Shown: in pieces, positions 58,816-64,000 of the stretch
How the letters are laid out: each line of letters starts with the position of its first letter
Position numbering within the stretch: position 1 is the stretch's first letter
Origin: Calvatia gigantea
Lineage: Eukaryota > Basidiomycota > Agaricomycetes > Agaricales > Lycoperdaceae
Length of the DNA: 64,000 nucleotides
Assembly (NCBI GenBank): GCA_025093985.1
Contig: JACAAK010000005.1
Span: forward strand, 1,302,001 to 1,366,000
Direction: 5' to 3'
Notes under the pieces: generated by a model
Told to the model about the DNA's origin: nothing
Database searches by the model: none
Seen by the model: the letters and a program-made list of their open reading frames with translations, nothing else
Program-made: the position numbers and the translations under genes

Positions 58816-61800
58816 GCACTACCTCAAGAGTCAAAAAGCTTGTATCTAGGATATCAGACAAATTCTACATGATTCCTCAGAGAAGAAAGCGCAAACTAAA
58901 TCTAAAAGGGAAAATACAAATGGCAGGAAAAGAGATAACAGTCAACACCATCGTAGACTCAGGATGTACAACCAGCAGCATCAGCAAAAAACTAGTAGAT
59001 GAAGAAAGACTCCCTACCCAGAAATTGGAACAACAAATTTTGGTACTAAATGTGGATGGAACACCTAACCAAGGTGGAAGAGTAATGGAGACCACCACAA
59101 TCAACATCGACATCCAGGGACATAAGGAACAAATTGAGGCCTCAGTCGTACAACTACAAGACAGGGCAGAAGTCTTCCTAGGATATGATTGGCTAGTCAA
59201 ACACAACCCGGAGGTAGATTGGAACAACAGAGAAATCAAGTTCACTCGATGCCCACCAGGCTGCCAATTCCCCCATCAGAACATTCCTATCACTGAAAAA
59301 ATACAAAGCATAGCCACTACTGGAAGACCTATGGAAGGAAGAAGACGAACCAGACCCGACCAAACCAGAAGACCTACCAGACTATGTACAACCGTTCATG
59401 CACTTATTTAACAAAACAACATTCAACAAGCTCCCAGAATGAACCAAATGGGACCATGAGATAGTCCTAACTGAAGATGCCCCAAAAGAAATAAATGCAG
59501 GGACATACAACATGATGGTCAAAGAACAGGATGAACTCAAGTCATTCATCAAGGAGAACCTAGAATCGGGATGAATACGACCATCAAAATCCCCATATGC
59601 AGTACCAACATTCTTCATTCCAAAGAAAGACAGATCCAAAAGGCTAATCCAAGACTACAGATGACTAAACAACATGGTAGTCAAAGACAAAACACCATTA
59701 CCAAGAATTGGTGAAGTAATTGACAAGCTTGGAAAAGCAAAATACTTCAACAAGTTGGACATCATCTGGGGATACAACAATGTCAGGATCAAAGAAGGAG
59801 ACGAATGGAAAGCCGCCTTCCTCACCAATGAAAGACTCTTCGAACCAACAGTCATGTATTTTGGCCTAAGCAACTCACCAGGAACTGTTCTCCAGAATGA
59901 TGACAAGCATCTTCCATGACCTCTTACAAAACGGAGATATTGTAAACTATATGGATGACTTCACCATCCTGGGAGATACCAAAGAGCAACTAAAAGAATG
60001 AACAATACGATTTCTGGAATGAGCAGCCCAGTACAATTTATGCTTCAAGTGAAACCAAGTGTATCTTCAATGTGGAAGAAATCCCAATGCTAGGAGTTCA
60101 AGTAGGACATGGACGAATCGAAATGGAAGAGGATAAAGTAAAATTGGTACAAGAGTGGCCTGAACCCAAGAATACCAAAGGGGTAGAAAGGTTCCTGGAT
60201 TTCGCAAACTACTATCAGTGTTTCATCAAAAACTTTAGTATGATTGTAGGGACCCCTAAACAAACTCAAAGGAGCAGCCACATAGGAATGGACACAAGAG
60301 CACCAAGGCTCGTTCAACCAACTCAAAAAATGTATCACTGAAGAACCTGTCCTGACATTGCCACAAAGGCATGGCCAATTCAGAATAGAAGTCGATGCAT
60401 CAGACTATGCATTAGGAAGGGGTACTCTCACAGCTACAAGAAGGCAAATGGCACCCAATTGCTTTTACATCGCAAATGCTGTCACTGGCAGAATGGAACT
60501 ATGAAATATATAACAAAGAGTTGCTAGCCATCATCCATGCCCTGAAGGAATGGAGACACTACCTCCTAGATGCTGAAGAACTGATTTGAAATCTGGACTG
60601 ACCATGAAAATCTCAAGTATTACCAAGAACCACAGAAGCTAAATGGATGACAAGCACAGTGGTATCTGCGACTGCAAGACTATGACTTCATGCTATGACA
60701 TGTATCTGGAAAGACAAACACGAAAGCTGACCTACTATCCCGAATCCACCAAATGCCTGAAGGACAAGAAGATAAACTAGTCACTATGATCCGAGAAAGC
60801 TGGCTACAGACAGAAGGCACAGACAGCATGGTACTCTTGCAAGCAGAATTGTTCATCAAACCAAACTTTCTAGAATGAATTTGAAGCTGAACCCAATGAG
60901 AAACAACAGTCCTAACTGAACTAAAGAAGCAAGGATCCCAACTCACCGAAGATGGTGGAGTTATCTACAAACAGAATAGCGCATACGTCCTGCCCAACCA
61001 GAAACTACAAGAAGAAATCCTAGTACAATACCATGATACCCCAGATGCAGGACACCTAGGACAATACAGGATGACAGAACTAATCAGCTGAGACTACTGG
61101 TGGCCATCAATACGAAAAGATGTAAAAAGATATATCTGAGGATGCCAAGCCTGCCAAAGAAACAAATCAAGGACAACGCCGCTCAAATTGCCACTACACC
61201 TCCTTCCAATACCAAATGGACCTTGGGAAGAAATCAGTGTCGACATAATCGGACCACTGCCAGAGTCTAAAGGAAAGGAACGCAATACTAGTCATCATAG
61301 ATCACTTCACAAAAATGATACAACTCTCAGCAACAACCATGGATGCCACATCTAAAGACATCGCAAAAATATATTGAGACAAAATATGGAAGTTACAGAT
61401 TACTGAGGAAAGTACTCAGTGACCGAGGACCTCAATTCGCATTAGAATTCACCAAGGAGTTGTTCAAGGGACTCGACATCAAACGAAATCTATCAATGGT
61501 GTATCATCCACAGACAGATGGACAAACCGAATGCATCAACAGGAAGTGGAAACCTACATCCACCTGTACTGCAACTATGACCAGAACGACTGGGCAGAAT
61601 GGCTCCCCATTGCAGAATTCCAGTACAATGACAAGCAACATGGAGGAACACAGGAAACACCATTCTTCCTAAACTATGGAAGGAATCCATGGAAAGGCAA
61701 GCACGAACTGACAACAAACAATCCCATTGCCACAGCATTCCTGGAACAATTACAGGCTGCCTGAGACAATGCCTCATCAGCACTACGGACATACCAAGAA

Positions 61801-62340
61801 AAGATGAAACAGCAACACAACCACAGTAGAACCCATGCCAGTATATATCAAATAGGAGATAAAGTATGGTTGGAGAACACCAACATCCATACCAATCAAT
61901 CATCAAAAAAGCTAGGCCAAAAACAGTATGGACCTTTCCTTATTAAGGAAAAGATAGGAGAAGCAGCATATTGGCTGACACTACCAGATGGATGGGCCAT
62001 CCATGATGTATTCAATGAACAACTCCTGACACTAGCACACCAGGCAGAGTTCCTGAGTCAAAAACAACCATCAGCACCCAACCTGGTGATCATCAACAAT
62101 GAAGAAGAGTATGAAGTGGAAGAAATCTGCAGACAACGAAAATGAGGAAGGGGCTATCAATTCCTGGTCCACTGGAAGGGGTACAGCAATGAAGAAGATA
62201 TGTGGACAGCGGAGTCCAATTTGGAAAATGCAAAAGATGCCATAAGAGACTACCTAAAAAGGCATCCAGAGGATACCCATAAAAGAGGGGGTAGAAAACA
62301 CAAAAAAGCATCAAACAAACAACCCAGACAGAGAAACTAA
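58812..62340 (+). pseudogene. Chromovirus H pol: PR, RT, RNase H, integrase, chromodomain
   Basis: Opens in the -1 frame as gag stops. Protease TIVDSGCTTSSISKKL at about 58950; RT YFNKLDIIWGYNN and VNYMDDFTIL near 59943-59968; RNase H near 60500; integrase finger CQACQRNKSRT, core SVDIIGPLPES, VLSDRGPQFALEF, and the Glu region disturbed by a small deletion at 61540; GPF region and chromodomain YQFLVHWKGYSNEEDMW near 62155-62210. Frameshifts near 59330, 59885, 60055 and others, plus many TGA stops. Stop TAA 62338-62340. Confidence 0.88.
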
Positions 62341-62346
62341 ACAGAT

Positions 62347-63350
62347 ATGCCTGCCTCCCAATCTAACCGTATCGCTATTGACTCCCTTGTCCACCCCACA
62401 CCCACCAGAATCTCCTCCCTCCCATTCCCTGAACCAGGCAACAGCCGAGCACCTGCTCCCCAAGGAACCCACTATAACCTCACAAAGACACTGTCCCCAG
62501 CACAAGGCCTCCTTGAAGTCCCTGCTCAAGGATGTTGATAAAGCAACCAACAGTGAAATCGAGAACATCACCACCCAAAACAGACTGACTAGTTGTAAAC
62601 CGACATATTACCCTTGCCACCACATGCATTACCTTTGCCGACATGTATGCAGGGTTTACCAACGCATCTTCCTCTACCAACCAGCATATCCCTGCACTAT
62701 CTTCCAAGCCCTAGACCAATCTACCCTTACCCCCAGCGAACAGGGATCAGGGTCCAAGGACTTCAAAGCCAAATCGACTTAAGCCTCGAAAGTCTTCAAT
62801 CACCTCGACATTGCCAACATCTTCCTTGAACTTGCAGATGTAGCCATGAAGTTACTCAGAAGAGACAAAACAAATGAAGACCCCAATATCAACACCTTGG
62901 TTGACAGGATTCACATCACCCTCTCCAAACTACGTGACACTGTCAACTCCATGCCACCAACCCAAGCTAATACCCCCATGGACGAAGAAACCACAGTTTC
63001 CATGAAAGAGGAAGTCAACACCCTTCATCATTTCATAAAAACCATCACACCACCACAGCTTGTATCAGTTTTTCTTCCATCCGCAAGATTCCTGCACTGT
63101 ACTGCCAGGACAAGAGAAGGACCAACACTATTGGAACTCGATAGTCAAGAACTACTGGGACAGCTCCACCACCACCGACTTCCCATACAATGGCATCCCA
63201 GTCCCTATCTGACAGGACTGGACGAAGCCACTCGCCCGTCTTCTTAGTGTGTTCCAACGAAAGGAAAGTTCCTCATCAGCCACCACTAAAAAAGCACTCA
63301 GCTGCCTATGGTAGTAAATGGAGACTTCGAATGAGCTTCCTGAGGCATAA
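62347..63350 (+). pseudogene. Chromovirus H ORF3, unassigned third ORF
   Basis: ATG 62347, six bases (ACAGAT) after the pol stop. Starts MPASQSNRIAIDSLVHP. Frameshifts break it near 62515 and later; blocks ACITFADMYAGFTN, ALDQSTLTPSE, VFNHLDIANIFLELADVAMK, VDRIHITLSKL, MDEETTVSMKEEVN, PQLVSVFLPSARF and QHYWNSIVKNYWDSSTTTDFP are readable in shifting frames. Ends ELPEA and TAA at 63348-63350, 18 bases before the 3' LTR. Confidence 0.8.
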
Positions 63351-63368
63351 AGCCTAATCAGGGGGTAT

Positions 63369-63673
63369 TGTTGTGAACTTTCACTGATCATATCGCATTC
63401 CTTATCTGTCTACATTTCTATCCCCTGTGTACCTGTTTCAGCTATTTCCTACTGAGCAATCTCTGAGTATGACTCCAACTAACTACAATGCCATCCCTAC
63501 CAGACGTTTCATGTAGTTCCCCATCCATTCAACTGAATGTTCCTGTAGTATTTAAGCATACATACATACTCCTGTATTTGGTATGCTTAACCACTTAGTT
63601 CCTCTCCCCTTACTCGCCCTTAAGTCTTAGCCCAAGTTGCAACCTGAGGTTAACTCAGACTAAGGTCGTAACA
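63369..63673 (+). repeat. 3' LTR of chromovirus H (305 bp)
   Basis: TGTTGTGAACTTTC to GGTCGTAACA, preceded by AGGGGGTAT (63360-63368). Where it differs from the 5' LTR, CA in one often faces TG in the other. Confidence 0.92.
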
Positions 63674-63977
63674 CATTTATTTCTTTGGGGGTGTCCTCAG
63701 TTAAAATTATCTTGTGGTCCCATTCTGTCCACTCCGGGAGTTTGTCAAAGGTTGTCTTATTGAATAGATGGGTGAATGGTCATACATAATTTGGTAGGTC
63801 TTCTGGTTTGGTTGGGTCTGGTTCTTCCTCTTCTTCCCATAGGTCTTCTATAATGGCCATGCTTCACATTTCATCCGTGATATGGATGGTCTGATGGGAA
63901 ATTTGGCAGTCTAGTGGGCATCAGGTAAACTTGATTTCTCCTATGTTCCAATCCACTTCTGGGTTATGCTTGACTAG
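63674..63977 (-). pseudogene. G1 chromovirus fragment, protease-RT linker
   Basis: Minus-strand reading LVKHNPEVDWN, EIKFT.CPLDC, EDLWEEEEEPDPTKPEDLPNYV, PFTHLFNKTTFDKLPEWTEWDHKIILTEDTPKEIN. Between H and another L1 LTR; a remnant of an element that continues past the window. Confidence 0.82.
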
Positions 63978-64000
63978 TGTTATGATTTTCTACCAATCAA
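63978..64000 (+). repeat. Start of another L1 LTR, cut by window end
   Basis: TGTTATGATTTTCTACCAATC matches the first bases of the E and 55493 LTRs. Probably an insertion into the G1 fragment to its left. Confidence 0.7.

Larger units (their letters stand above)
57314..63673 (+). mobile_element. Chromovirus H, complete G1 element
   Basis: 6360 bp, LTRs 57314-57618 and 63369-63673 (305 bp each). Full order: PBS, gag, pol, ORF3, polypurine tract AGGGGGTAT, 3' LTR. The flanks do not form a duplication (CTTCA left, CATTT right): left is G3, right is minus-strand G1. The LTRs differ at about 22 sites, all transitions. Closest relative here is B. Confidence 0.92.

Overview
The window is eukaryotic, almost certainly fungal, and most likely from a TE-rich basidiomycete. 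That placement is an inference from element types: Ty3/Gypsy chromoviruses with a C-terminal chromodomain, a LINE with gag-like ORF1 and APE-RT-RNase H ORF2, Ty1/Copia pieces, and a Gypsy relic of a style I associate with Agaricomycetes. I see no host gene, tRNA, rRNA or bacterial feature in 64 kb. It is a nest of transposons inside transposons.

Layout. 1-5990: a fairly young CpG-rich LINE on the minus strand, with a 622-bp solo LTR in its ORF2. 6009-14823: a mosaic of LINE 3' tails with poly(A), a decayed LINE copy on the plus strand, a Copia pol fragment with LTRs, and a third LINE 3' end. 14824-28519: chromovirus A (family G1, plus), split by chromovirus B (G1, minus, 18201-24538, 5-bp TSD). 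28520-34717: fragments of G1 copy C and G2 copy D, two inverted L2 LTRs and an unclassified element X. 34875-51815: G1 copy F (minus), split by the complete G2 element I (35647-41556) and the complete G1 element E (42054-50396); E itself holds another X and an L2 solo LTR. 51816-57313: relics (L2 LTRs, a zinc-knuckle gag relic, a Copia LTR plus gag, a third Gypsy family). 57314-63673: complete G1 element H. 63674-64000: one more G1 relic with the start of an LTR.

Three biological points stand out. (1) Family G1 carries a third ORF after pol. About seven copies or fragments share it, it is about 330 codons long, it starts about 6 nt after the pol stop, and I cannot assign it to a family. (2) Both chromovirus families appear to be self-primed in the manner of Tf1/sushi: the 10-11 nt just inside the 5' LTR (2-nt gap) are complementary to an LTR segment that starts 34 nt after the TATA box, where the transcript should begin. 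(3) Decay is almost entirely CpG to TpG/CpA. LTR pairs differ by transitions only, often as TG in one copy opposite CA in the other, and most premature stops look like CGA to TGA. This points to cytosine methylation and deamination, or a CpG-directed RIP-like process, and it ranks insertion ages in agreement with the nesting order. Two unusual CpG-retaining segments flanked by near-identical repeats may be assembly joins.
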